Part shown: piece after piece, positions 1 through 7,042 of the stretch
Position numbering within the stretch: the stretch's first letter is position 1
How the letters are laid out: every line of letters begins with the position of its first letter
DNA from: Haloarculaceae archaeon
GTDB taxonomy: Archaea > Halobacteriota > Halobacteria > Halobacteriales > Haloarculaceae
Direction of reading: 5' to 3'
Assembly (NCBI GenBank): GCA_028274885.1
Contig: JAQCMX010000204.1
Location: 1-24,864 of the forward strand
DNA length: 24,864 nucleotides
Translations under genes and position numbers: made by a program
The notes under the pieces: model-generated
Database searches by the model: none
Told to the model about the DNA's origin: nothing
The model's input: the letters and a program-made list of their open reading frames with translations, nothing else

Positions 1-219
1 GCGTCTACGACACACTGGATCAAACATACTCGGATACCGAATGAATCTGTTTAGACACAATTACTCATATTTGCGTACTCTCGGGCCTTGACCACAGACC
101 CCCGACGGGCCCTCCGATAGTGGTTACCGCGACTATCTGTAAGGGGGGGGTGTCAAAAGACGCCGGTTCAGCGGGTCCTCTCGCCAGGACACACGCACGG
201 GCGTAACGCCTCGCAGCGA
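1..219. other. Gene-free left edge
   Basis: No convincing coding frame is visible here. The stretch holds a run of eight G near 146-153 and short weak dyads, one of them near 177-192. It lies where the catalytic DDE part of the neighbouring transposase remnant would be expected on the minus strand, but I cannot recognise any transposase sequence in it, so that part has probably been lost. Confidence 0.5.
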
Positions 220-561
220 TCAGTAGTGGCTAGTACCCGTAGTGTCTGTCAATACACCCCGTTTTTTCAGCAGCCGCCGACAGCTCGGGATGGGGTACAC
301 TGGGTCGTAGCTCTCCTGTAGATGGCGTTGAACGAGTTCCGGCGTCCACGCCGGCGCGTCGTAACCAACCGCTCTCGGTTCGTTCTGTAGAGTCTCTTCG
401 AACTCATCCCGGTCGGTTTCGGGGAGTTTTCGAGGTCTCCCAGGTCTGTTGGCATCGGTGACGGCCTGTTCCAGGGATTCGTCGGTGTTGAGTCGCGTGA
501 GCCAGTTGTAAGATGTGCCTAACCCGGCAGTATTTGTCTTTGCCGGACGAAAAACCAACAT
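220..561 (-). pseudogene. IS630-family transposase remnant (N-terminal HTH only)
   Basis: The frame encodes about 113 residues. Its middle part matches the N-terminal helix-turn-helix region of haloarchaeal IS630-type transposases: a YNWL motif, a DES-LEQAV segment, GRPRKL, a DAPAWTPELVQ segment, and IPSCRRLLKKRG. Full-length members run to several hundred residues and continue into a DDE catalytic domain. Here recognisable sequence ends after CRRLLKKRG and a stop follows about 12 unrelated residues later. The upstream end is also cut: recognisable sequence begins around the YNWL motif, and the nominal start codon lies in the cytidine deaminase promoter. I see a dead fragment left by an old insertion, not a working gene. 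Terminal inverted repeats are not visible. Confidence 0.75.
531..536 (+). promoter_or_regulatory. TATA-like box of the cdd-udp operon
   Basis: TATTTG is centred about 27 bases before the cdd ATG at 560. This places the transcription start at or next to the start codon, as expected for a leaderless haloarchaeal transcript. The box lies inside the 5' side of the IS630 remnant. Confidence 0.5.
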
Positions 562-964
562 GGATGCACTGATCGAACAGGCTCGGGAAGCCCTGGTGGC
601 TTCGTATGCCCCGTACTCGGAGTATGCCGTCGGTGCCGCACTCCAGACGTCCGATGGGGCGGTCTACACCGGGTGTAACGTGGAGAACGCCAACTACTCG
701 AACAGTCTCCACGCGGAGGAACTTGCCGTGGGAAAGGCAGTTGCCGACGACCAGCGAAGCTTTGTCACACTGGCTGTGTCCTCGGGTGCACGCGACGGGG
801 TGACCCCCTGCGGGATGTGCCGACAGACGCTCGCCGAGTTCTGCGACGAAGGGTTCGAGATCCGCTGTGATACCGGCGAGGGTGTCGATACATACCGGCT
901 CGAGGAGTTGCTGCCCGAGACGATCACGGCCGCACATCTGAGGGGAAACGATGACAGGAGGTGA
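560..964 (+). CDS. cdd: Cytidine deaminase
   Basis: This 134-residue protein deaminates cytidine and deoxycytidine to uridine and deoxyuridine in pyrimidine salvage, in the cytoplasm. Visible motifs are the substrate-binding GCNVENANY (38-46), the catalytic HAEE (H51, with E53 as proton shuttle) and the zinc-binding PCGMC (C84 and C87). The length is that of the small tetrameric type, but the first zinc ligand is His, as in the larger E. coli enzyme, rather than the Cys usual in short bacterial forms. The ATG at 560 is preferred over upstream codons because the conserved region begins right after it and a TATA box lies 27 bases upstream. The gene overlaps udp by 14 bases; its product uridine is the substrate of that next enzyme. 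Confidence 0.95.
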   Translation: MDALIEQAREALVASYAPYSEYAVGAALQTSDGAVYTGCNVENANYSNSLHAEELAVGKAVADDQRSFVTLAVSSGARDGVTPCGMCRQTLAEFCDEGFEIRCDTGEGVDTYRLEELLPETITAAHLRGNDDRR

Positions 965-1766
965 GGACCCACCCTCGGACGAACAGTATCACCTCGAGAT
1001 TACCGAGGACGATGTCGCAAAGCGCGTGTTGCTCCCGGGTGATCCCGGCCGGATCGGAACAATCGTCGATGACTGGGATGACCACGAAGTCGTGGCTGAC
1101 CACCGTGAGTACCGAACCGCAACCGGTTCCCACAACGGAACCACAATCTCGGCCACCTCGACCGGCATCGGGTCCCCCTCAGCAGCAATCGCCGTCGAGG
1201 AACTCGCGCGGGCTGGTGCGGAGACGCTGATCCGAGTGGGTTCCTGCGGTGCGATCCAGCCCGAGACGGACGTGGGGGATCTGATCATCACCAGCGGTGC
1301 TGTGCGCCAGGAGGGAACGAGCAGGGAGTACGTCCGCGAGGGGTACCCAGCGGTTGCCGACCACGCGGTCGTCGCGGCACTCGCGGCCGCGGCTGAGGAG
1401 TTGGGGTACACCTACCACGTCGGTCTGACAGCGAGTACGGATAGCTTCTATGCGGGACAGAGCCGCGAGGGGTACGAGGGATTTCTCGCCCGCGATGCGG
1501 ACGCAAACATCGAGGCGCTTCGAGCGGCCGGCGTCCTCAACTTCGAGATGGAGGTGAGTGCAATCCTGACCCTGGCAGGCATCTACGGGCTCCGGGCTGG
1601 CGGGATCTGCACAGTCTATGCCGACCGAACGGCAGGCGAGTTCGCGGTGACCGGCGAGCAGCGCGCGGCACGGACTGCGAGCAAAGCCGTCACATATCTC
1701 GCCAGGATGGAAGAACAGATCAAGGCGTCGGGCGCCGGCGCGTGGCATGCGAAACTCGGCCTGTGA
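951..1766 (+). CDS. udp: Uridine phosphorylase
   Basis: This 271-residue protein of the PNP/UDP phosphorylase family splits uridine with phosphate into uracil and ribose-1-phosphate. Family motifs seen are GDPGR (30-34, phosphate binding), STGIGSPS (70-77), RVGSCG (95-100), STDSFYAGQ (162-170) and NFEMEVSAI (197-205, ribose and base contacts). The length is close to that of bacterial uridine phosphorylases. It overlaps the 3' end of cdd by 14 bases, so the two enzymes form a cytidine to uridine to uracil salvage unit. A near-perfect Shine-Dalgarno sequence (GGAGGTGA, 957-964) lies just inside the gene rather than before the ATG, and I see no in-frame start shortly after it. Substrate preference (uridine versus another nucleoside) is inferred from the FEMEV motif and the cdd linkage. 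Confidence 0.92.
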   Translation: MTGGEDPPSDEQYHLEITEDDVAKRVLLPGDPGRIGTIVDDWDDHEVVADHREYRTATGSHNGTTISATSTGIGSPSAAIAVEELARAGAETLIRVGSCGAIQPETDVGDLIITSGAVRQEGTSREYVREGYPAVADHAVVAALAAAAEELGYTYHVGLTASTDSFYAGQSREGYEGFLARDADANIEALRAAGVLNFEMEVSAILTLAGIYGLRAGGICTVYADRTAGEFAVTGEQRAARTASKAVTYLARMEEQIKASGAGAWHAKLGL

Positions 1767-1783
1767 TGCCGTTGGCTGTGGAC

Positions 1784-2950
1784 TCACATATCCGGCCACG
1801 CAGCGGCAGCCTTCCGGTAGCCGGCGATATCCGCGATCCACCGTGCAGCGATGCCTTTTTTCAGTGTTCGTGCCGGAAACCCGCCGAAGGTGTCGACAAA
1901 GGGGACCACGAAGATGTCCTGTGCCACAGCGTCCTCACCGACAGAGACAACCGTTCCCTTGTCCTTGTACTGCCAGTCTTTTAGTGGCTGACCGCGGATC
2001 GCCCGGGCGATGTTCTCACCGGCGACCTCGGCGGCCTGCCAGGCAGCCTGTGCGGTCGGTGGTGCCGGCTCGTCCGCTGGCTGATCGATCAGCGCGGAAT
2101 CGCCGACGGCAAATACGCGTTCGTCGCCCGTCTGGAAGTTTTGCCCCGTTTCGAGCCGGTTGGTTTGCTCGTCTTTCCGGATGTCCGTGTCTCGAACGGC
2201 AGCGCGACCGGTTATTCCGCCGGTCCAGACCAGCACGTCGTAGGGCATCTGCCGGTCCTCACCGACGTAGATCCGGTCGTCGTCGACCTCGCTGACGAAC
2301 TCTCCAGTCAAGATGTCCACATCCCGGGATTCAAGCCGGGTCCGCAGTGCACGCTGTATCGCCGAATCGTTGCCCGGGAAGATCTCGTCGAGTCCCTCGA
2401 TCAGCGAAATCTCGATCGGTGCGCTGTGCTCATCCCGAAACTTGGCGACCTCACCGGCTGTTTGGATCCCCGACAGCCCAGCGCCGCCGACAACCACCTG
2501 TGCTGGGTCGGTTCGCGTCGCCTCGCGCGCCACATCCTGGAGATGATCGTGGATCTCAAGTACGTCGTCGAGTCCTTTGAGTGTGTGTGCATGCTCCTCG
2601 AGCCCGGGGATGCCAAAGAAGGCAGTGCCCGATCCGATGCCGACAAGCAGGTAATCGTACCCAATCTCGTCCCCTGACTCTAGCCTGACAAGTCGCTGTT
2701 CGGTGTCGATATCGGTTACAGACCCCTGTCGGAACTCCGTTCGGGGCGACTTGATTTCCTCGACTGGAAAGACAATCTGATCCTGGACGCTCGGATCGCT
2801 GATACAGCGGTGTGACTCGTGCAGAACAAGATGATAGTCCGTTTCGGACACCCATATTAGGTTCGCCTCGCCGTCCAGTTCGTCCTCGAGACTCTGGATC
2901 GCACCGGTCCCCGCGTATCCGGAGCCAAGAACGACGACCTCTTCAGTCAT
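1784..2950 (-). CDS. NAD(P)/FAD-dependent oxidoreductase, type II NADH dehydrogenase-like
   Basis: This 388-residue flavoprotein has two Rossmann motifs: the N-terminal FAD-binding GSGYAG (9-14) and the NAD(P)-binding GGAGLSG (155-161). The second FAD contact, FAVGDSA (280-286), is followed by PPTAQAAWQAA (297-307), typical of NDH-2 and sulfide:quinone reductase relatives. Near the C-terminus FGGFPARTLKKGI suggests an amphipathic membrane-docking region. I infer NADH:quinone oxidoreductase activity at the inner membrane face without proton pumping. There is no clear Cys pair of the sulfide:quinone reductase type, so NDH-2 is preferred, but the electron acceptor cannot be read from sequence. 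The start is supported by a purine-rich GGAG about 8 bases upstream and a TATA-like TTTTGTATC about 33 bases upstream. It converges on udp with 17 bases between the genes. Confidence 0.82.
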   Translation of the reverse strand: MTEEVVVLGSGYAGTGAIQSLEDELDGEANLIWVSETDYHLVLHESHRCISDPSVQDQIVFPVEEIKSPRTEFRQGSVTDIDTEQRLVRLESGDEIGYDYLLVGIGSGTAFFGIPGLEEHAHTLKGLDDVLEIHDHLQDVAREATRTDPAQVVVGGAGLSGIQTAGEVAKFRDEHSAPIEISLIEGLDEIFPGNDSAIQRALRTRLESRDVDILTGEFVSEVDDDRIYVGEDRQMPYDVLVWTGGITGRAAVRDTDIRKDEQTNRLETGQNFQTGDERVFAVGDSALIDQPADEPAPPTAQAAWQAAEVAGENIARAIRGQPLKDWQYKDKGTVVSVGEDAVAQDIFVVPFVDTFGGFPARTLKKGIAARWIADIAGYRKAAAAWPDM

Positions 2951-3092
2951 ACTCCTCTCTCCGAAATGGGCGGATACAAAACCTTCGGGATGACGACGCT
3001 TCGGTAGTTGCTAACACGACACACGATGCGCTAAGACCTGGGAGCCCTAACTGCAAGATTGCCTCTGTGACAGAAAGGGATGATAGTCCATA

Positions 3093-3626
3093 TCAGTGAC
3101 TCGCCTCCCCGACCGGTGCTTGCATGTCGTCGATTGTCAATACCAGCGAATTGTCGGTGTCGTCTTTGCCCTCCAGAGTGCCGATAATCTGGAGTTTCGA
3201 CAACGGCGTCGGGCCGACGGTCACCTTGTCACCCTCACCAAAGTCAGCGAGCGATCCGCGCAGGTTGATCTTCGCACGACACTCCTCGGGGTGGTGGACG
3301 CTCGTCAGGTCGATCTGTTCGACGTTTGCTTCCGGGATGAGTTCGCCGTCGTGGTACAGTGGAACGTCCGCAGCCTGGTCAAGTTCCTGGATCTGAAGTG
3401 CGTCGTACGCCCTTGCAGTCGGCTTGTAGCCCCCTTTCGGACCTGGAACGCCTTCGACCAGTTGCAGGGCTTTCAGACTCTGCATCTGGTTGCGAATCGT
3501 CCCGGGGTTGCGGTTGACCTGGCCTGCGATCTCCTCACCTTTCACAGCACTCTCTGCGTTCTTATACAGATTGATGAGTTCCTGGAGGATATTCCTCTGG
3601 CTCGGAGTCAGTTCAATAGATGACAT
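3093..3626 (-). CDS. Winged-helix transcriptional regulator (Rrf2/HrcA-like HTH) with C-terminal beta domain
   Basis: This 177-residue protein has a winged helix at about residues 5-72: KGEEIAGQVNRNPGTIRNQM is the helix-turn-helix and PGPKGGYKPT the wing. Residues 90-177 form a predicted all-beta, Cys-poor domain with HHPEECRAKI and VGPTPLSKL segments that I recognise as conserved in haloarchaeal homologues but cannot assign a ligand. Length and layout match a haloarchaeal family usually labelled HTH or Rrf2 regulator; no iron-sulfur Cys cluster is present, so a true Rrf2 iron-sulfur sensor is unlikely. It is a single gene downstream of a large palindrome-rich region. The ATG at 3626 fits a leaderless transcript, with TTTAAG centred about 28 bases upstream. 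The target genes are unknown. Confidence 0.7.
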   Translation of the reverse strand: MSSIELTPSQRNILQELINLYKNAESAVKGEEIAGQVNRNPGTIRNQMQSLKALQLVEGVPGPKGGYKPTARAYDALQIQELDQAADVPLYHDGELIPEANVEQIDLTSVHHPEECRAKINLRGSLADFGEGDKVTVGPTPLSKLQIIGTLEGKDDTDNSLVLTIDDMQAPVGEASH

Positions 3627-3650
3627 TGTGAATTATTAGATTCTTGATTC

Positions 3651-3657
3651 CTTAAAC
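3651..3657 (-). promoter_or_regulatory. TATA-like box of the winged-helix regulator
   Basis: On the minus strand GTTTAAG is centred about 28 bases before the ATG at 3626. The AT-rich stretch between box and start contains a short near-repeat (GATTC, TTGATTC at 3640-3650) that could be an autoregulatory site, which is only a guess. Confidence 0.45.
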
Positions 3658-3830
3658 CCGACGGTGAATCCCAATACATGTTCTCCGGTGCCCGGACGAA
3701 ACCGGTTCTCGGCCGAGACGGCCTCTCCTCGCGACAGAGAGAGGGCCCCGTTGAGAAAGTCCCTCACAGGTCGATTCACATCTGTTCCGGGTTCGGGCTC
3801 ATATATAATCTCCCGGGTGATCGAATTAAT

Positions 3831-3872
3831 TTACCGCGGTTTCTGCTCTTTTTATGATGATTACTGCGGTAA
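3831..3872. repeat. Operator-like repeat pair TTACYGCGGT, 30-base spacing
   Basis: TTACCGCGGT starts at 3831 and TTACTGCGGTAA starts at 3861. Each unit is itself a near-perfect dyad, so the pair reads as both direct and inverted repeats, spaced 30 bases (about three helical turns). A TATA-like ATATATAATC lies at 3801-3810. This resembles a paired binding site for a dimeric regulator; no protein can be assigned. Confidence 0.45.
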
Positions 3873-3927
3873 TTTTCAACACTGGATTCCACCGGCAGCC
3901 GTTTCAGATACTGGTTTTCCACATTTC

Positions 3928-4007
3928 ATACTAACGGCTATAAGCCCATGAGCAATTTCGACCCCCCGTGGGGTTGAATATGCTCACGAAGTTATAGCCG
4001 TCAGTAT
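3928..4007. mobile_element. MITE-like palindromic element, copy A
   Basis: The 80-base element is a nested imperfect palindrome. The outer arms are ATACTAACGGCTATAA (left) and TTATAGCCGTCAGTAT (right); the inner arms are TGAGCAATTTCGACCCC and GGGGTTGAATATGCTCA. It has no coding capacity. A second copy with the same ends and the same core (ATTTCG to GAATAT) lies at 19192-19280, so this is a repeated, presumably transposase-dependent unit. I see no clear target-site duplication. The parent IS family is not identifiable from this window. Confidence 0.7.
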
Positions 4008-4076
4008 CAGCAAAGACTTGCAGTGATCACTATCCGGGTGCAAAGCGAGGACTGTGACCGATATCTGAGCTTCAAA

Positions 4077-4092
4077 GGCCCGATGTCGGGCC
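4077..4092. repeat. Short perfect hairpin GGCCCGA-TG-TCGGGCC
   Basis: Seven paired bases flank a two-base centre. It stands alone in the gene-free region with no T tract directly after it, so a role as terminator is doubtful. Confidence 0.4.
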
Positions 4093-4385
4093 AAAGAAAG
4101 CGACACTGTGGGATGTGTTAACCCTGGCAAGGGCGAGTGTTGGACTGGCCATTTCTGAGTGCCGATTCGACTGGTGCCGAGTATTGCCGTCAGTTGTTTA
4201 CGATTGTATTCTTATTCCTATCTTTGGCTTATAGACCGTCATACTTAATCTTTTTCCTGCCCGAATGAATAACATATTAGCCAATATAGCTTGAAACGTT
4301 GTATAATTATCGGCGGGTGCACAGGGTGGGACCGCTCAAAACCGGAAGACGGTGACAACTGTTCGGCGTACAGGAGAGTGTATTC

Positions 4386-4496
4386 ATAGTGATTATTGCG
4401 ATCATTTTCGTGACCACGTCACAGAGATCGGTGTGACACGACGTTTCCCCCGCGTCCTGTTTCGCCATGGCGGTAAAGACTCACAATAATCACTAT
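4386..4496. mobile_element. Palindromic element abutting the gyrA 3' end
   Basis: The 111-base segment is bounded by perfect 13-base inverted ends, ATAGTGATTATTG on the left and CAATAATCACTAT on the right. Inside are a GTCACA/TGTGAC dyad and the perfect palindrome GCCATGGC. It has no coding capacity and its right end is 7 bases from the gyrA stop. The inverted ends suggest a MITE-like or palindromic insertion element of a different type from the one at 3928. It may also act as the 3' structure of the gyrase transcript. Confidence 0.55.
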
Positions 4497-4503
4497 CAGA
4501 CGT

Positions 4504-7026
4504 TCACTCCCCGCGGCGCGGGACTACGGTGACACTCGCAACCTGATCGCCGGTTTCGACCCGCATCACTATGACACCTTTCGTGTTCCGGCCGACGGTC
4601 GAGATGTCGGCCACCGGACAGCGCATGATCTGGCCGCCCTCGCTCATTGCGACGATGTGGTCTGTGTCCCTAACGGCCTTTACCGTCGCTACCGGCCCGT
4701 TTCGTTGCCCGGTTTTGATATCGACGAGACCCTTGCCGTACCGTGACTGTGGCCGATACTCGGAGAGGGATGTTCGCTTGCCGTAGCCGTTCCGGGTAAC
4801 TGTCAGGAGTGCGCGCTCGTCTTCCTCATCGGTCGATACCATCCCCGCGACGTTATCCCCCTCCTGGAGTTCGATACCGCGAACCCCGCGTGCGTTACGC
4901 CCCATCTCGCGAACTTCGTCCTCGTCGAAGCGAATCGTCATCCCCTGTTCGGTCGCGATGACGAGATCACCGGTGCCGTCAGTGACCTCCACATCAACGA
5001 GTTCGTCTTCCCGGTCAAGGCTGGCCGCGATGATACCCGTCGAAAGGATGTTCTCGAAGTCCGTGACACAGGTGCGCTTGACGTACCCCTTCCGCGTGAC
5101 CATCGTGATGCATTCGTCGTCTTCGAACTCGCCGGTGTTGACAACGGCGGTGATCTCCTCCTCGTCGTCGAAGTTGATGAGATTGATCGCGGACTTGCCC
5201 CGGGCTGTGCGTGACATCTCCGGGATCTCGTAGGTCTTTAGCCGGTAGACCTGGCCCTGGTTAGTGAAACACAGCAGGTAGTCGTGGCTGTTTGCCCGGA
5301 ACACCTTCGAGACCCAATCCCCCTCTTTGGGGTCTGAGCCGATGATCCCCTTGCCGCCCCGTCCCTGCGGATCGAACGCAGAAACTGGCATTCGCTTGAT
5401 ATAATCCTGTCCGGTGATAACGACAAGGCAGTCCTGCTCGGGGATGAGATCCTCGTGTGTGACTTCCCCTTCGTCCTCGAGGATCGTCGTCCGGCGGTCG
5501 TCGCCGTACTGGTCGCGAACCGCCTGGAGTTCGTCCTTGATAACGCCGAGGAGCTTCTCCTCGCTTGCCAGGACTGATTCCAGATACTGGATTCGCTCCT
5601 GGATCTCCTCGTATTCGTCTTCAATCTCGCCAGCCTCCATCGACGTGAGCGAACCGAGTTGCATTCGGAGGATGTGTTCGGCCTGCTCCTCGGAGAAGTC
5701 AAACGCGCTCTGGACCTGGGGGTACTCGAAGTCGACGCTCTCGAGGGCTGCCAGGTCGAGGGCACCCTCGAGCCCCTGCTGGGCCTGTTCGCGGTCGGCG
5801 GACTCGGTGATGAGATTGACAATCGCCTCGGCCTGATCGACCGCCTTCAGCCGTCCTTCGAGGATGTGTGCGCGGTGTTTTGCCTCCGAGAGATCGTGTT
5901 TGGAACGCCGGCGAACGATCTCTTTGCGGTGCTCGATGTAGTGGTCGAGGGTCTCTTTGAGACTCAGTACGCGTGGCTGTCCGTCCACCAGCGCGAGGTT
6001 TATAACGCCAAACGTCGATTCGAGATGGTGTTCGAGGAGCTGATTTTCGACCACGTCCACGTTCGCGCTCCGTTTGAGTTCGATAACGATCCGGACACCG
6101 TCACGGTCGGACTCGTCTCGCAGATCGGTGACCCCCTCGATCTCCCCGTCGTTTACATCCTGTGCGATGCGCTCGACGAGCGTGGCCTTGTTTTCCTGGT
6201 AGGGGATCTCGGTCACGACAATGCGGTCGCTCCCTGACTCGTTGTGCTCGATGTTGTAGGCCGCGCGCATCCGGATGCGGCCGCGGCCGGTTGCGTATGC
6301 CGAGTAGATTGCGTCCTTGCCGACGATGTTACCGCCGGTGGGAAAATCCGGCCCCTTGATGTGGTCCATCAGCTCCTCGACCGCACAGTCCGGGTTGTCG
6401 ATCAGGTGGACGGTCGCGTCGACGACCTCACCGAGGTTGTGGGGCGGAATGTTCGTGCTCATCCCGACTGCGATGCCAGATGAGCCATTCAGTAACAGAT
6501 TCGGAACCTTTGCCGGGAGCACCCCGGGTTCGGTCAGACGGTCATCGTAGTTCGACTGGAAGTCGACGGTCTCTTTCCCGATATCCGCGAGTAACTCCTC
6601 GGCGATCGGGGCCATTCGGGCCTCGGTGTATCGCATCGCCGCGGCGGGATCACCGTCCATCGATCCGAAGTTACCCTGGCCGTCGACCAACGGGTAGCGC
6701 AGCGAGAACCCCTGTGCCATCCGGACCAGTGTGTCGTAGATCGCGGAGTCACCGTGTGGGTGATAATCACCCATCGTCTCGCCCACGATCGAGGAGGATT
6801 TCCGGTGACCCGAACCGGCGGTGACGCCCATCTCGTGCATCGCGTAGAGGATCCGGCGGTGAACGGGCTTGAGTCCGTCGCGAACGTCCGGGAGCGCGCG
6901 ACCTGCGATGACACTCATCGCGTAATCGATGTAGCTTTGCTCCATCTCGTCTTCGATCCGAACGTGTTCGACGTTCGCGGCCGGTGCCTCCACGTCCTCC
7001 GGTTTGTCCGGTATGTCTGAACTCAT
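4504..7026 (-). CDS. gyrA: DNA gyrase subunit A
   Basis: This 840-residue subunit makes the reversible double-strand break and wraps DNA, and with GyrB introduces negative supercoils using ATP. The catalytic tyrosine is Y133 in AAMRYTEARM. The quinolone-pocket residues are S94 and D98 in HPHGDSAIYDT, the sensitive-type residues. A coiled-coil arm spans roughly 370-500. The C-terminal beta-pinwheel has a GyrA-box at 554-560 reading QGRGGKG, one residue different from the canonical QRRGGKG. Its full-length C-terminal repeats argue for true gyrase rather than ParC or TopoIV. It follows gyrB by 16 bases in the same operon. Archaeal gyrase was acquired from bacteria, and haloarchaea carry it alongside TopoVI. 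Confidence 0.98.
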   Translation of the reverse strand: MSSDIPDKPEDVEAPAANVEHVRIEDEMEQSYIDYAMSVIAGRALPDVRDGLKPVHRRILYAMHEMGVTAGSGHRKSSSIVGETMGDYHPHGDSAIYDTLVRMAQGFSLRYPLVDGQGNFGSMDGDPAAAMRYTEARMAPIAEELLADIGKETVDFQSNYDDRLTEPGVLPAKVPNLLLNGSSGIAVGMSTNIPPHNLGEVVDATVHLIDNPDCAVEELMDHIKGPDFPTGGNIVGKDAIYSAYATGRGRIRMRAAYNIEHNESGSDRIVVTEIPYQENKATLVERIAQDVNDGEIEGVTDLRDESDRDGVRIVIELKRSANVDVVENQLLEHHLESTFGVINLALVDGQPRVLSLKETLDHYIEHRKEIVRRRSKHDLSEAKHRAHILEGRLKAVDQAEAIVNLITESADREQAQQGLEGALDLAALESVDFEYPQVQSAFDFSEEQAEHILRMQLGSLTSMEAGEIEDEYEEIQERIQYLESVLASEEKLLGVIKDELQAVRDQYGDDRRTTILEDEGEVTHEDLIPEQDCLVVITGQDYIKRMPVSAFDPQGRGGKGIIGSDPKEGDWVSKVFRANSHDYLLCFTNQGQVYRLKTYEIPEMSRTARGKSAINLINFDDEEEITAVVNTGEFEDDECITMVTRKGYVKRTCVTDFENILSTGIIAASLDREDELVDVEVTDGTGDLVIATEQGMTIRFDEDEVREMGRNARGVRGIELQEGDNVAGMVSTDEEDERALLTVTRNGYGKRTSLSEYRPQSRYGKGLVDIKTGQRNGPVATVKAVRDTDHIVAMSEGGQIMRCPVADISTVGRNTKGVIVMRVETGDQVASVTVVPRRGE

Positions 7027-7042
7027 TGTGTTGGTACTTCCA

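Larger units (their letters stand above)
3627..4503. other. Gene-free palindrome-rich intergenic region
   Basis: These 877 bases between the winged-helix regulator and the gyrA stop hold no gene I can support. They are visibly more AT-rich than the flanking genes. They contain a hairpin at 3720-3747, a TATA-like ATATATAATC at 3801-3810, two operator-like TTACYGCGGT repeats, a MITE-like element at 3928-4007, the perfect dyad AGTGATCACT at 4022-4031, a GGCCCGA/TCGGGCC hairpin at 4077-4092, stray end-like fragments of the MITE near 4186-4194 and 4226-4244, and a second palindromic element at 4386-4496. It looks like a landing zone for small mobile elements. Confidence 0.6.

Noticed and set aside
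1784..2950. Sulfide:quinone reductase identity for the flavoprotein
   Set aside because: The redox Cys residues expected for that enzyme are not visible; NDH-2-like is the safer call.
3093..3626. Iron-sulfur Rrf2 (IscR-like) sensor identity
   Set aside because: Only one Cys (in HHPEECRAK) is present, not the three-Cys cluster, so an iron-sulfur sensor is not supported.
3664..3951. 95-residue plus-strand frame
   Set aside because: It runs through the operator-like repeats and into the MITE left arm, with non-halophilic composition and no promoter spacing.
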